Below, in pieces: positions 1-6,111 of a DNA stretch of 6,502 nucleotides; position 1 is the stretch's first letter, and every line of letters starts with the position of its first letter. Where the stretch lies: contig DJHI01000023.1 of NCBI GenBank assembly GCA_002431715.1, forward strand, positions 2,212 to 8,713, read 5' to 3'. Under the pieces are notes generated by a model. It had not been told where the DNA came from, searched no databases, and saw only the letters and a program-made list of their open reading frames with translations. The position numbers and the translations under genes were made by a program. The DNA is from Armatimonadetes bacterium UBA5829. Its GTDB lineage: Bacteria > Armatimonadota > UBA5829.

Positions 1-33
1 AAAAATAAAAAAAGCCCCGGCAAGTGCCGGGGC
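1..33 (-). terminator. Intrinsic terminator of the TPR/beta-domain gene
   Basis: A perfect 8-bp GC-rich inverted repeat (arms 14-21 and 26-33, 4-nt loop) is followed, read on the minus strand, by a run of T with one interruption (complement of 1-13). It lies 17 nt past the TAA stop of the long minus-strand gene. This is a textbook Rho-independent terminator. The T-tract is only on the minus-strand side, so it acts in that direction. Confidence 0.93.
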
Positions 34-50
34 AAAGTAGTAAAGTTGAG

Positions 51-2354
51 TTATAATTCCTGCTCAGCCTCTATATACCCAGCACCTTCGATTTGAATTT
101 TTCCTGCTATTTTGGCCTCGAGCTGGGTGTTGACAGTCATCTCCCCACCCACACTGAGCATATCCGCGGCCGTGACTTTTATCTCTCCCTTGGCTCCATA
201 GCTCTCTTCGTATGTGCCGTTAGCGAAGTCCCATTTGGCCGTTTTCCTGATAAAGTCACCCTTTGCTTCAGCTTTCAGTTCAGCACCTGCTATATTCACT
301 CCGATTTCAAATTTCGCGCCGGCGCCGGTGTATGTCTCCAGAACCTGAGCCGTCCAATCATACTTTATGCCGGCACCGGGACCGAATGCCCAGGCCTCGA
401 ACTCGATGCTCTTTGAGTTTATCTTTAGAGATAGAAATTCGCAGGAAACCTCCATCACCAGATGATCCTCGAGCCACTTAGAAAGATCAAATTCAGGCTC
501 CTTGAACTTCTGCTCGTATTCCTGCTGCTTCTCTTTTGCTTCCTTTTCTGCTGCTATTTCATCCTGGCGAAGCTGCTCCTCTTCCTCATCCGTCTCTCCG
601 ACGTACTCATACTCCCCACCCTCCAGTAAAAGACTTGCCGCCATCACCGCGTAACTCATATGCGTACGGCGTACTTTATTATACTCATGCTCCATGACTT
701 TGGGATCATTCATATTCTTTACATAAAGCATGCAAGTCTTATAATAAGCGTCGAGTGTCGGCTTCATCTTCTGGGTGTATTCCGGCATATAAAGGTTCAC
801 CCAGCGCTGATATGACGCTAGCGCAATCTCGTTCAGTTTTTTCTTATGCCTCAGTATCTCCTTACGGCACGGTATATCCTTTTCTCCATGCTTGCCCTGG
901 TCGTGTTCCTTCTTGAGTTCTGCCATTTTCTGGTCATGGTATGTATTTTCTTCCTGGACTTTATTCAGATAAACACGTGATATATCGTCCGCTTCTCCAC
1001 GATATTTCTTCTGGAAATATTTCCTGAAGTAATTCTCGTAAGTCATCTCGATCTTCATGTAATCTTGATAATTTTTAATCACTATCTGGGAGCCATAATC
1101 AAAGCCGGGAATCCTATTTATATCGACCGGCTTGTCTTCCAGTTTCACGCCCTGCTGCTTACTTACCTGCTGAAGCTGTTTCATTGCCTCGTTCATCTTG
1201 GCCTTGTCGGCACCGGTCATGCCTTTAACATTAAGGTTTTGCATGTACTTAAGCATGTCCTGAGCGTTTTGCATCGCTTCAGTCATCTCTTTCTTCGCGG
1301 CTGCCTGGCCCTGAGCGTGTATGGCATTCTCATCACCATTTAAATTGATCCCCAGTCGAGAGGCTTCGACTTTCGCCTGCTTAGCAAAAAAGATCTGAGC
1401 CCACATCTTGAGAATAGGCTCGCTCAACCGATATGCTTTGGGATCGTTAGTATTGCACTGCGGCAAAAGTGGAAGAATAAACTGTTCATCGCCGGTAAGC
1501 CTACAGTACCTATCACGGATCTGTTCGGCTTCAGAAGGAAAATCTTCTTCTATGATATCAGCAGTAGTAGTCGGAACGACATCGTCTGCTTTTTCAATTT
1601 TCTGCTCTAAAGTCTCTATGGTGTCTTCCGGCTGACTCTCTATTTCCTTGATCTTCTTATTCTTCTTTGAGAGCTTGTTTCTGACAAAGCCTTTGAATGT
1701 CGATGACTTTACCAGCTCGTCGCCAAAAAAGGTCATGTTCTTCTTTTCATACCAGTAATGAGCCAAGACTTTATGAGCGGCCTTGCATTCGGGATTGTCT
1801 GCAACGATACCATCGGCAAGCTTCTTAGCTTTCTCCCACTCGCCCATGTCCTCATAGACATTAGCCAGATTGATCTTGATAAGCTCGCTTTTTGGGGTAA
1901 TGGTCAATATATATCTGAAGACTAGAGTAGAATCCTCATATTTATCCAGCGAATGAAGCACGGACGCAAAGAAATTGGTCGTTCGAGGAGCATCGGGAGC
2001 GTTTTGAACGAGAATAGCGGATGCAACAGCAATAGCCTTGAAGTTCTTCTTTGAGGCAAGCTGCAGTGTCAGAGCGTCCACATAGCCGTTTATGGCATCT
2101 TCATATGTGGATTTCAGAGACTTGCTCATCCACAGTTTTGTTCTGATCGCCTTAATGTCCTGCTGTGTGTCAAAATCGAGCTTGGACTCGTAAGCATTGA
2201 TGTATTTTTTCGCCAGATCGAGAGTGGTTTGTTTGCCTGGCTGGGCCGGCTTTGTCGTTTTTTTGGTTGACTGCGACGCACTCTTAGCACAGGCCATAGA
2301 CCCCAGACAGAAACAAATGATTATTGCGAGCAATATTTCTGCGATTCTCCTCAT
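51..2354 (-). CDS. Exported TPR and coiled-coil protein with glycine-rich beta-type C-terminal domain, function unknown
   Basis: I do not recognise a named family. The reading frame opens at a GTG (2369), giving 772 residues, but I prefer the ATG at 2354 (767 residues), which has GGAGG 8 nt upstream; the GTG lies inside that site. Residue numbers here are for the 772 form. A hydrophobic export signal spans about 7-28, with a plausible signal peptidase I site after ACA at 26-28. The Cys at 27 has Ser at -3, so a lipoprotein is less likely. Residues about 100-210 look like two or three TPR repeats (for example the stretches around 140-160 and 166-199). Residues 230-260, 355-410, 460-515 and 595-625 are rich in K, E and Q and probably helical or coiled-coil. 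From about 627 to the end the pattern changes to short alternating, glycine-rich beta strands, ending without the C-terminal aromatic typical of outer-membrane barrels. A cell-envelope or periplasmic scaffolding role is inference from architecture only. It is monocistronic, with its own promoter and terminator. Confidence 0.9.
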   Translation of the reverse strand: MRRIAEILLAIIICFCLGSMACAKSASQSTKKTTKPAQPGKQTTLDLAKKYINAYESKLDFDTQQDIKAIRTKLWMSKSLKSTYEDAINGYVDALTLQLASKKNFKAIAVASAILVQNAPDAPRTTNFFASVLHSLDKYEDSTLVFRYILTITPKSELIKINLANVYEDMGEWEKAKKLADGIVADNPECKAAHKVLAHYWYEKKNMTFFGDELVKSSTFKGFVRNKLSKKNKKIKEIESQPEDTIETLEQKIEKADDVVPTTTADIIEEDFPSEAEQIRDRYCRLTGDEQFILPLLPQCNTNDPKAYRLSEPILKMWAQIFFAKQAKVEASRLGINLNGDENAIHAQGQAAAKKEMTEAMQNAQDMLKYMQNLNVKGMTGADKAKMNEAMKQLQQVSKQQGVKLEDKPVDINRIPGFDYGSQIVIKNYQDYMKIEMTYENYFRKYFQKKYRGEADDISRVYLNKVQEENTYHDQKMAELKKEHDQGKHGEKDIPCRKEILRHKKKLNEIALASYQRWVNLYMPEYTQKMKPTLDAYYKTCMLYVKNMNDPKVMEHEYNKVRRTHMSYAVMAASLLLEGGEYEYVGETDEEEEQLRQDEIAAEKEAKEKQQEYEQKFKEPEFDLSKWLEDHLVMEVSCEFLSLKINSKSIEFEAWAFGPGAGIKYDWTAQVLETYTGAGAKFEIGVNIAGAELKAEAKGDFIRKTAKWDFANGTYEESYGAKGEIKVTAADMLSVGGEMTVNTQLEAKIAGKIQIEGAGYIEAEQEL

Positions 2355-2362
2355 CCCTCTTC

Positions 2363-2367
2363 CCTCC
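2363..2367 (-). promoter_or_regulatory. Ribosome binding site that decides the start at 2354
   Basis: GGAGG on the minus strand sits 8 nt before the ATG at 2352-2354, ideal spacing. The upstream in-frame GTG (2367-2369) overlaps this site, so it is unlikely to be the start. Confidence 0.8.
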
Positions 2368-2394
2368 ACACATAACCTTCATTTTAATGATGAG

Positions 2395-2423
2395 ATTATA
2401 TGCTAACTTGCCGAACTAGGCAA
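2395..2423 (-). promoter_or_regulatory. Probable sigma-70-type promoter of the TPR/beta-domain gene
   Basis: On the minus strand a perfect -10 TATAAT (2395-2400) lies 17 nt downstream of a -35-like TTGCCT (2418-2423, four of six consensus positions). The predicted start near 2388 leaves a leader of about 33 nt containing the GGAGG site. A small dyad, TTGCC (2408-2412) and GGCAA (2419-2423), overlaps the -35 and could be an operator, but it is short. Confidence 0.65.
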
Positions 2424-2434
2424 CTAAGTAATTC

Positions 2435-2462
2435 ACGGTTGGTCGCGTGCATTACTAACCGT
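2435..2462. repeat. Inverted repeat in the divergent intergenic region
   Basis: ACGGTTGGT (2435-2443) faces ACTAACCGT (2454-2462) across a 10-nt spacer. Eight of nine positions are Watson-Crick complementary and the other is a G-T. It lies between two divergent genes, about 12 bp upstream of the -35 of the minus-strand gene and about 80 bp before the glycosidase start. It could be an operator for a dimeric regulator or a stem-loop in the glycosidase leader. I see no convincing promoter for the plus-strand gene in 2463-2541, although that gene must be transcribed from this region. Confidence 0.5.
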
Positions 2463-2533
2463 AAACCGCCTAGTATATTGTCTTCTGCAGGAAGTCGGCA
2501 GTCTGAAGGATAAGGTGACATTAAATAATTTAC

Positions 2534-2545
2534 AGGAGTAGGTGA
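2534..2545 (+). promoter_or_regulatory. Ribosome binding region of the glycosidase gene, start ambiguous
   Basis: AGGAG (2534-2538) is only 3 nt before the GTG at 2542, which is short. A second Shine-Dalgarno-like AGGTGA (2540-2545) lies 5 nt before an in-frame TTG at 2551. Either codon gives a good signal peptide: N-L-L-K-K from the GTG, or K-K-L-L after the initiator from the TTG. The sequence alone does not settle it. Confidence 0.55.
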
Positions 2546-3885
2546 ATCTGTTGAAAAAACTGCTGTTTGTCCTCGTAATACTTGCTTTAACTGCAATTGT
2601 TTGCAATGCTGCAGAAGTTAATGTAATCATCGATACATCCAATCCGCTGGGCCCGTTGAAACCGATAATGCATGAGTTCGCTCAGGGTGGTGAATCAACT
2701 AATCCCAATAACTTGCTCCCGATAGTCGACAAGATGAGAGAGCTTCATCCAAACATAATCCGCATCGATCACCTATATGATTACTATTGTAAATGTGAAA
2801 TCAAGGACGGCCATATCAATGTGGATTTTTCCAATCTTGATCGGTATATAGACTCCATTATCGCTATGGGTGCAAGGCCCCTAATGTCATTGAGCTACAC
2901 TCCAAAGCCTTTGAGTGATGAGAAATACAGTGTTCCAAATGACCGTAAATTATGGGCTGAGCTGGTTTATAAAACTGTCAGACATTTTAATGTCGAGCGT
3001 AAACTCGGCATAGAATACTGGGAATTCTGGAATGAGCCCGAGTGCGGATTCTTTAGTGGAACTATTCAGGATTATCTAAGCTTTTACTCACTGACCTCGA
3101 AGGTGGCAACTCGCGCCGATTCCAGAATAAAGTTCGGTGGGCCGACTTCATCCAGTTTTAAGGAGTATTGGATAAAATCTCTTATAGATTATGCTAAGGA
3201 AGGCAATCTGCGGCTCGATTTTATCTCCTGGCACGATTATCATGACACCTCCTGCCATTTTATAGACGATTCGGCTAGGGTACGCGAGTGGTTATCTCAA
3301 AAAGGCATGAATGCCGAGCTTATAATTGACGAATGGAATTTTGATGCAGGGCTGGTTCCTGAAAATGACGATTATCGCGGAGCAGTCTACATTGCTCGCA
3401 CTATCTGTGAAGCAATGGACAGTGAGATCGATCATATGCCGTTTTTCGAGCTTAAAGACAGTCCGAAAGAAAACTCCAGGTACTGGGGTAGATGGGGACT
3501 TTTCACGGCAGATAACCAGGCTAAAACCCCTTACTATGCTTTTCTCATGTTTTCAAAGCTCAGTGGGAAACGGTTTAAGCTAGATTGCTCGTCGACAAAT
3601 ATCGGTGGTATTGCAGCAGGCAAAGACGGTAAATGCAATGTCATACTATACAACACCAGCAACACTGAGAGCAGTAATATCAATCTTAAGATAGTGGGAT
3701 TGAATACCACTAGAGCCAATATCAAGTGCTTTTTGATCGACAAAACCCACACTAACTCCCAAGAACTGGGCAGCAACTGCCGATTGGAAGAGGTCGAAAA
3801 CCAAACAATAGCAGGAAGCCCTGGAATATTGCCGGTAACAGTTAATTTGCCAAACACATCAGTAATGTTGATTCAGATTAATTAA
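2542..3885 (+). CDS. Secreted clan GH-A glycoside hydrolase, GH39-like
   Basis: A predicted retaining glycosidase of 447 residues, exported by an N-terminal signal peptide (about 1-24, K-K followed by a leucine-rich core, cleavage near CNAA). The TIM-barrel domain covers about 25-340. The acid/base glutamate is E165 in the WNEP motif (163-166), preceded by a Y-W-E-F-W strand. The candidate nucleophile is E264 in DEWN (263-266). An FISWHDY segment (228-233) matches the conserved histidine strand of GH39, and KTPYYAF (328-334) resembles the barrel end of that family. Residues about 345-447 form a small beta-sandwich-like tail. GH39 includes beta-xylosidases and alpha-L-iduronidases; the substrate cannot be read from the sequence, and another GH-A family remains possible. 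The start is taken as GTG 2542, with TTG 2551 as a real alternative. It is transcribed divergently from the TPR/beta-domain gene and followed by a nested stem-loop, with no clear T-tract terminator. Confidence 0.9.
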   Translation: MNLLKKLLFVLVILALTAIVCNAAEVNVIIDTSNPLGPLKPIMHEFAQGGESTNPNNLLPIVDKMRELHPNIIRIDHLYDYYCKCEIKDGHINVDFSNLDRYIDSIIAMGARPLMSLSYTPKPLSDEKYSVPNDRKLWAELVYKTVRHFNVERKLGIEYWEFWNEPECGFFSGTIQDYLSFYSLTSKVATRADSRIKFGGPTSSSFKEYWIKSLIDYAKEGNLRLDFISWHDYHDTSCHFIDDSARVREWLSQKGMNAELIIDEWNFDAGLVPENDDYRGAVYIARTICEAMDSEIDHMPFFELKDSPKENSRYWGRWGLFTADNQAKTPYYAFLMFSKLSGKRFKLDCSSTNIGGIAAGKDGKCNVILYNTSNTESSNINLKIVGLNTTRANIKCFLIDKTHTNSQELGSNCRLEEVENQTIAGSPGILPVTVNLPNTSVMLIQIN

Positions 3886-3900
3886 AAGCGTAATGTGGCG

Positions 3901-3942
3901 GAGTTCACTACGTCGGAATGGCATTCCCGCGAAACTGAACTC
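3901..3942. repeat. Nested stem-loop element after the glycosidase gene
   Basis: A perfect 7-bp outer inverted repeat (GAGTTCA at 3901-3907, TGAACTC at 3936-3942) encloses an inner hairpin with arms GGAAT (3915-3919) and ATTCC (3923-3927) around a 3-nt loop. It starts 15 nt past the glycosidase stop. No T-run follows either arm, so it is not a standard intrinsic terminator. It could be an mRNA 3'-end stabiliser, a dispersed palindromic repeat or a small structured RNA. Confidence 0.5.
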
Positions 3943-3954
3943 TCTAATTGTCAG

Positions 3955-3984
3955 TTGCGAGTGAAAAGCCGTTTATGGTATAAT
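3955..3984 (+). promoter_or_regulatory. Promoter of the tRNA-Arg/tRNA-His unit
   Basis: A perfect -10 TATAAT (3979-3984) is preceded at 18 nt by TTGCGA (3955-3960, four of six -35 positions). The expected start near 3991 gives a leader of about 23 nt before the mature tRNA-Arg 5' end. The site is well placed to drive both tRNAs to the terminator at 4177-4215. Confidence 0.7.
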
Positions 3985-4013
3985 GAGTGGTCGGATTTGA
4001 GCCGACAAACGTT

Positions 4014-4089
<76 letters not shown>

Positions 4090-4092
4090 CAT

Positions 4093-4170
4093 GGCGGGTG
4101 TAGCTCAGTCGGTTAGAGCGTCAGGTTGTGGCCCTGAAGGCCGTGGGTTCGAGTCCCATTACTCGCCCCA
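4093..4170 (+). tRNA. tRNA-His, anticodon GTG
   Basis: The acceptor stem GCGGGTG (4094-4100) pairs with TACTCGC (4160-4166), including two G-T pairs. The histidine-specific extra base G-1 (4093) faces discriminator C73 (4167), the main identity element for histidyl-tRNA synthetase. The anticodon stem TCAGG/CCTGA (4121-4125, 4133-4137) encloses a loop with GTG at 4128-4130. The T-arm GTGGG/CCCAT carries loop TTCGAGT. CCA is encoded at 4168-4170. It is co-transcribed with the tRNA-Arg immediately upstream. Confidence 0.97.
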
Positions 4171-4176
4171 ATTATA

Positions 4177-4215
4177 ATGCCGGTCGTCTTTGGACGGTCG
4201 GCATTTTTATATTTT
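4177..4215 (+). terminator. Intrinsic terminator of the tRNA unit, also between convergent genes
   Basis: A 12-bp stem (arms 4177-4188 and 4193-4204, two G-T pairs, loop TTTG) is followed on the plus strand by a T-rich run to 4215. It begins 6 nt after the tRNA-His CCA. Its T-run overlaps the stop codon of the convergent UbiA-family gene (4207-4209). Read on the minus strand the hairpin is followed only by mixed A/T, so termination of the UbiA transcript here is possible but weaker. Confidence 0.9.
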
Positions 4216-5085
4216 GAGAGCAATCGCCGCCATGATGATATACAGGATGAGGTTAATAAGGAGAGGCTTATCTTCAAGCAGCACCTGCTCGGGAGCAGAG
4301 CCTGCATCTTTTGTGTGGATGAGAAACAGGTATCGAAACAGGCCATAGATAACAAACGGCACCGTCGCCATCATTGCCGGGTGCTGCTCGCCGGTATAAT
4401 AATTCGCTGTGAATGTATATAGAAAATAGGCCATCAATGAAGCGGAAGCGGATATGGTGAGCATTTGGTCGAGCATTTCAGTAGAATACTGGCTGAGGAT
4501 CGGCCGATAGTCTACCCCGCCATTATCCAGAGTCATCATCTCTCCTCTTCTCTTTGCAAGCCCCAAAAACAACGCCAGCAGAGTTGTGCAGACCAGAAGC
4601 CAGGGAGATATGGCGACATCTATCAGAACAGCTCCCGCCACCGCCCTTATTACAAACCCCGCCGTAATAGCCAGTAGATCAATAATCACGAAGTGCTTGA
4701 GAAATAGAGAGTAGGCAAAGGTCAGAACGAAGTAGGCCGTGATAAGACAGCCGAAAGGAATATCGAGCACGAATGACCCTGCCAGTGAGGCAAGAAGCAG
4801 GACTACGCTGAATAGAACAGCAGCCGGTATGGAAACCTGACCTGCCGCGATGGGACGATTACGCTTGCGAGGATGCTTTTGGTCGCGGTCGATATCCGAC
4901 ACGTCATTGAGGATATATCCCGAGCTTGAAACCGCGCAAAACAGAACAAACCCGGCAGTTACGATCAGCAGGGTGCTCAGCGGATGTCCGCGTTCGATAG
5001 TGAATAGATATCCGGCAAATACGAGTAGGTTTTTAGTCCACTGCTTCGGCCGCAGTGAACGCCAAATAGCTGTTATGGAAAGCAA
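4207..5085 (-). CDS. UbiA-family membrane enzyme, decaprenyl-phosphate phosphoribosyltransferase-like
   Basis: A 292-residue polytopic membrane protein. The family member it most resembles (Rv3806c type) transfers phosphoribose from PRPP to decaprenyl phosphate on the cytoplasmic side, the first step toward decaprenyl-phosphoryl-arabinose. The N-terminal RPKQWTKN (12-19) is typical of that subgroup. The first metal-binding motif NDxxDxxxD is at 60-68 and is followed by HPRKRNRPIAAG (71-82), a signature that separates this branch from quinone-pathway UbiA. YSLFLK (125-130), an IRAVAG segment (146-151) and LGLAKRRGE (174-182) agree, as does the EDKPLL near the C terminus (271-276). About nine hydrophobic segments and the length fit. 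The start is TTG, supported by GGAG 5 nt upstream. It begins 17 nt after the stop of the PKD-domain gene, so the two are probably co-transcribed. The exact polyprenyl or sugar substrate is unproven. Confidence 0.9.
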   Translation of the reverse strand: MLSITAIWRSLRPKQWTKNLLVFAGYLFTIERGHPLSTLLIVTAGFVLFCAVSSSGYILNDVSDIDRDQKHPRKRNRPIAAGQVSIPAAVLFSVVLLLASLAGSFVLDIPFGCLITAYFVLTFAYSLFLKHFVIIDLLAITAGFVIRAVAGAVLIDVAISPWLLVCTTLLALFLGLAKRRGEMMTLDNGGVDYRPILSQYSTEMLDQMLTISASASLMAYFLYTFTANYYTGEQHPAMMATVPFVIYGLFRYLFLIHTKDAGSAPEQVLLEDKPLLINLILYIIMAAIALKI

Positions 5086-5090
5086 ATTGT

Positions 5091-5094
5091 CTCC
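5091..5094 (-). promoter_or_regulatory. Ribosome binding site supporting the TTG start of the UbiA-family gene
   Basis: GGAG on the minus strand lies 5 nt before the TTG at 5083-5085, in the 17-nt gap after the upstream gene. The start places the RPKQW motif about ten residues from the N terminus, as expected for this family. Confidence 0.7.
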
Positions 5095-5102
5095 GAAAAA
5101 GC

Positions 5103-5981
5103 CTAGTCTATTACTGAAATAACGCTTGATGTTTGCACAGGGCTCTTAATGCCGTTTACATCGCTGACGGTGAGCGTAACGGTGTAATCACCACCGCGAG
5201 TAAAGACATAACGCGCAGCCTTACCTGTCTGCTCCTCCTGAATGCCATTCTTATCATCGAAATCCCAGGAATACTTCAGAGTGCTCACTCCACCTTCGGC
5301 TTCAGCAACAACAAATACCTGATCCCAGACGGCAACCGTCTGACTGCCGATGGAATCTACCTTTATGGGAGTATCATCAGTCGCAAGTTTGATCTCACCT
5401 AGAGAGAATGTGCCGGGTATATCGGAACAAATTACAAGTGTTTGAAGTCGAAAGCCGCTTTCACCTTCAGAAGACTTAAGCTTGGTAAGTGGGACTGCAA
5501 TACGCACCCAATTATCGTCACTGTCCACTATGCCTGTCTGCTCTTCTGCGGAAATGACAGCGCCGTCTTCGGAAGTAAAGACAAAACGCAGAGTGCTTAT
5601 TTTAGGAACAACATAGGACTCAACATCAAAAGAGTATCCGGTGCCCGCAGCCGGGTCGACTGTCTTTATCTCTTCAAAATAGAAAGTGAACACAATATAT
5701 TTGTCTTTAGCTGGTGTTCCCGTAAAGAGAGTCACAGGTTTTGTAAAGTTAATCTTGCCGCCAGCATAAAAACCGTCAGTTGTAATCTGAATGGAATTGC
5801 TTCCGGTCAATATTCTTTTTGTCGATTCGACAGCCTTACCGCTGCCCCAGGAGCCGACAGTAATGCCTTCACCGCTTAAAGGCGCTCCCTTATATATATA
5901 AGATTCATCCTTAACATCGGCACAAGCTGCAACTGCCGCCAAAGCAATCACAGCAATAAAAACAAAACGCAACAAACGCAT
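5103..5981 (-). CDS. Putative lipoprotein with beta-sandwich domain and C-terminal PKD domain
   Basis: A 292-residue exported protein of unknown specific function. Residues 1-20 form a signal sequence ending in VAAC (17-20), which fits a lipobox with lipidated Cys20; cleavage by signal peptidase I after ACA is an alternative. Residues about 25-200 are rich in beta strands with a GSxSIQI-type stretch (60-66) and a G-Y/F-A-G-G segment, suggesting a galactose-binding or carbohydrate-binding jelly-roll fold; that is inference. Residues about 204-292 are a clear PKD domain: YSWDFDD (237-243), then Y-V-F-T-R-G-G-D-Y-T-V-T-L-T-V-S-D at 258-274. PKD domains commonly mediate surface protein or glycan contacts. 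ATG start at 5981 with GGAGGA 7 nt upstream. It is first in a likely two-gene operon with the UbiA-family gene, driven by the promoter at 6001-6030. A functional link to polyprenyl-phosphate sugar metabolism is suggested only by position. Confidence 0.9.
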   Translation of the reverse strand: MRLLRFVFIAVIALAAVAACADVKDESYIYKGAPLSGEGITVGSWGSGKAVESTKRILTGSNSIQITTDGFYAGGKINFTKPVTLFTGTPAKDKYIVFTFYFEEIKTVDPAAGTGYSFDVESYVVPKISTLRFVFTSEDGAVISAEEQTGIVDSDDNWVRIAVPLTKLKSSEGESGFRLQTLVICSDIPGTFSLGEIKLATDDTPIKVDSIGSQTVAVWDQVFVVAEAEGGVSTLKYSWDFDDKNGIQEEQTGKAARYVFTRGGDYTVTLTVSDVNGIKSPVQTSSVISVID

Positions 5982-6000
5982 TACTATATCCTCCAGCTTT

Positions 6001-6030
6001 ATTCTAACCGGGAGCCAACCGGAGTGTCAA
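6001..6030 (-). promoter_or_regulatory. Near-consensus promoter of the PKD/UbiA operon, with very short leader
   Basis: On the minus strand a perfect -35 TTGACA (6025-6030) and a five-of-six -10 TAGAAT (6001-6006) are separated by 18 nt. A start near 5994 would leave a leader of about 13 nt, with the GGAGGA ribosome binding site (5989-5994) almost at the 5' end. An A/T-rich tract lies directly upstream of the -35, where an UP element would sit. Confidence 0.72.
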
Positions 6031-6111
6031 TTTTAAATTTTGAATTCTGAATTTCGAATTGGGGAAAACCTGTCATTCTAACTCAGAATCAATATTCATA
6101 ATTCAGAATTT
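6031..6111. repeat. AT-rich tract of repeated AATTC/GAATT-type units
   Basis: The tract holds several diverged copies of an ATTCTGAAT-like unit in both orientations. AATTCTGAATT (6043-6053) has a perfect 11-bp inverted copy at 6100-6110, 46 nt away. A smaller inverted pair ATTCT/AGAAT (6075-6079, 6085-6089) lies between them. The right copy runs into the 3' end of the YmdB-like gene. There is no coding potential and no T-run of the kind expected for a terminator. Confidence 0.6.

Noticed and set aside
2471..2479. TATATT/TAGTAT as a -10 for the glycosidase gene
   Set aside because: No acceptable -35 lies 16-19 nt upstream. GTGACA at 2515-2520 is a fair -35, but its -10 would fall on the start codon with no match.
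2396..2642. Two minus-strand reading frames of 66 and 69 residues across the divergent intergenic region
   Set aside because: They overlap the start of the glycosidase and, for one, the promoter of the left gene. They have low-complexity composition and no family resemblance.
4113..4355. Minus-strand 80-residue reading frame containing NGTRTHGLQGHNLTL
   Set aside because: Its C-terminal part is the antisense translation of the tRNA-His gene, a known source of false protein annotations. The rest lies inside the UbiA-family gene in another frame.
5442..5879. Plus-strand 145-residue reading frame
   Set aside because: It lies wholly antisense to the PKD-domain gene, which has a signal sequence, RBS, promoter and recognisable domain. 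The frame shows no domain of its own.
6075..6095. Small hairpin as terminator of the ymdB-like gene
   Set aside because: The stem is only 5 bp of mostly A/T, and the following minus-strand sequence has just four T residues after a gap. It is too weak to call.
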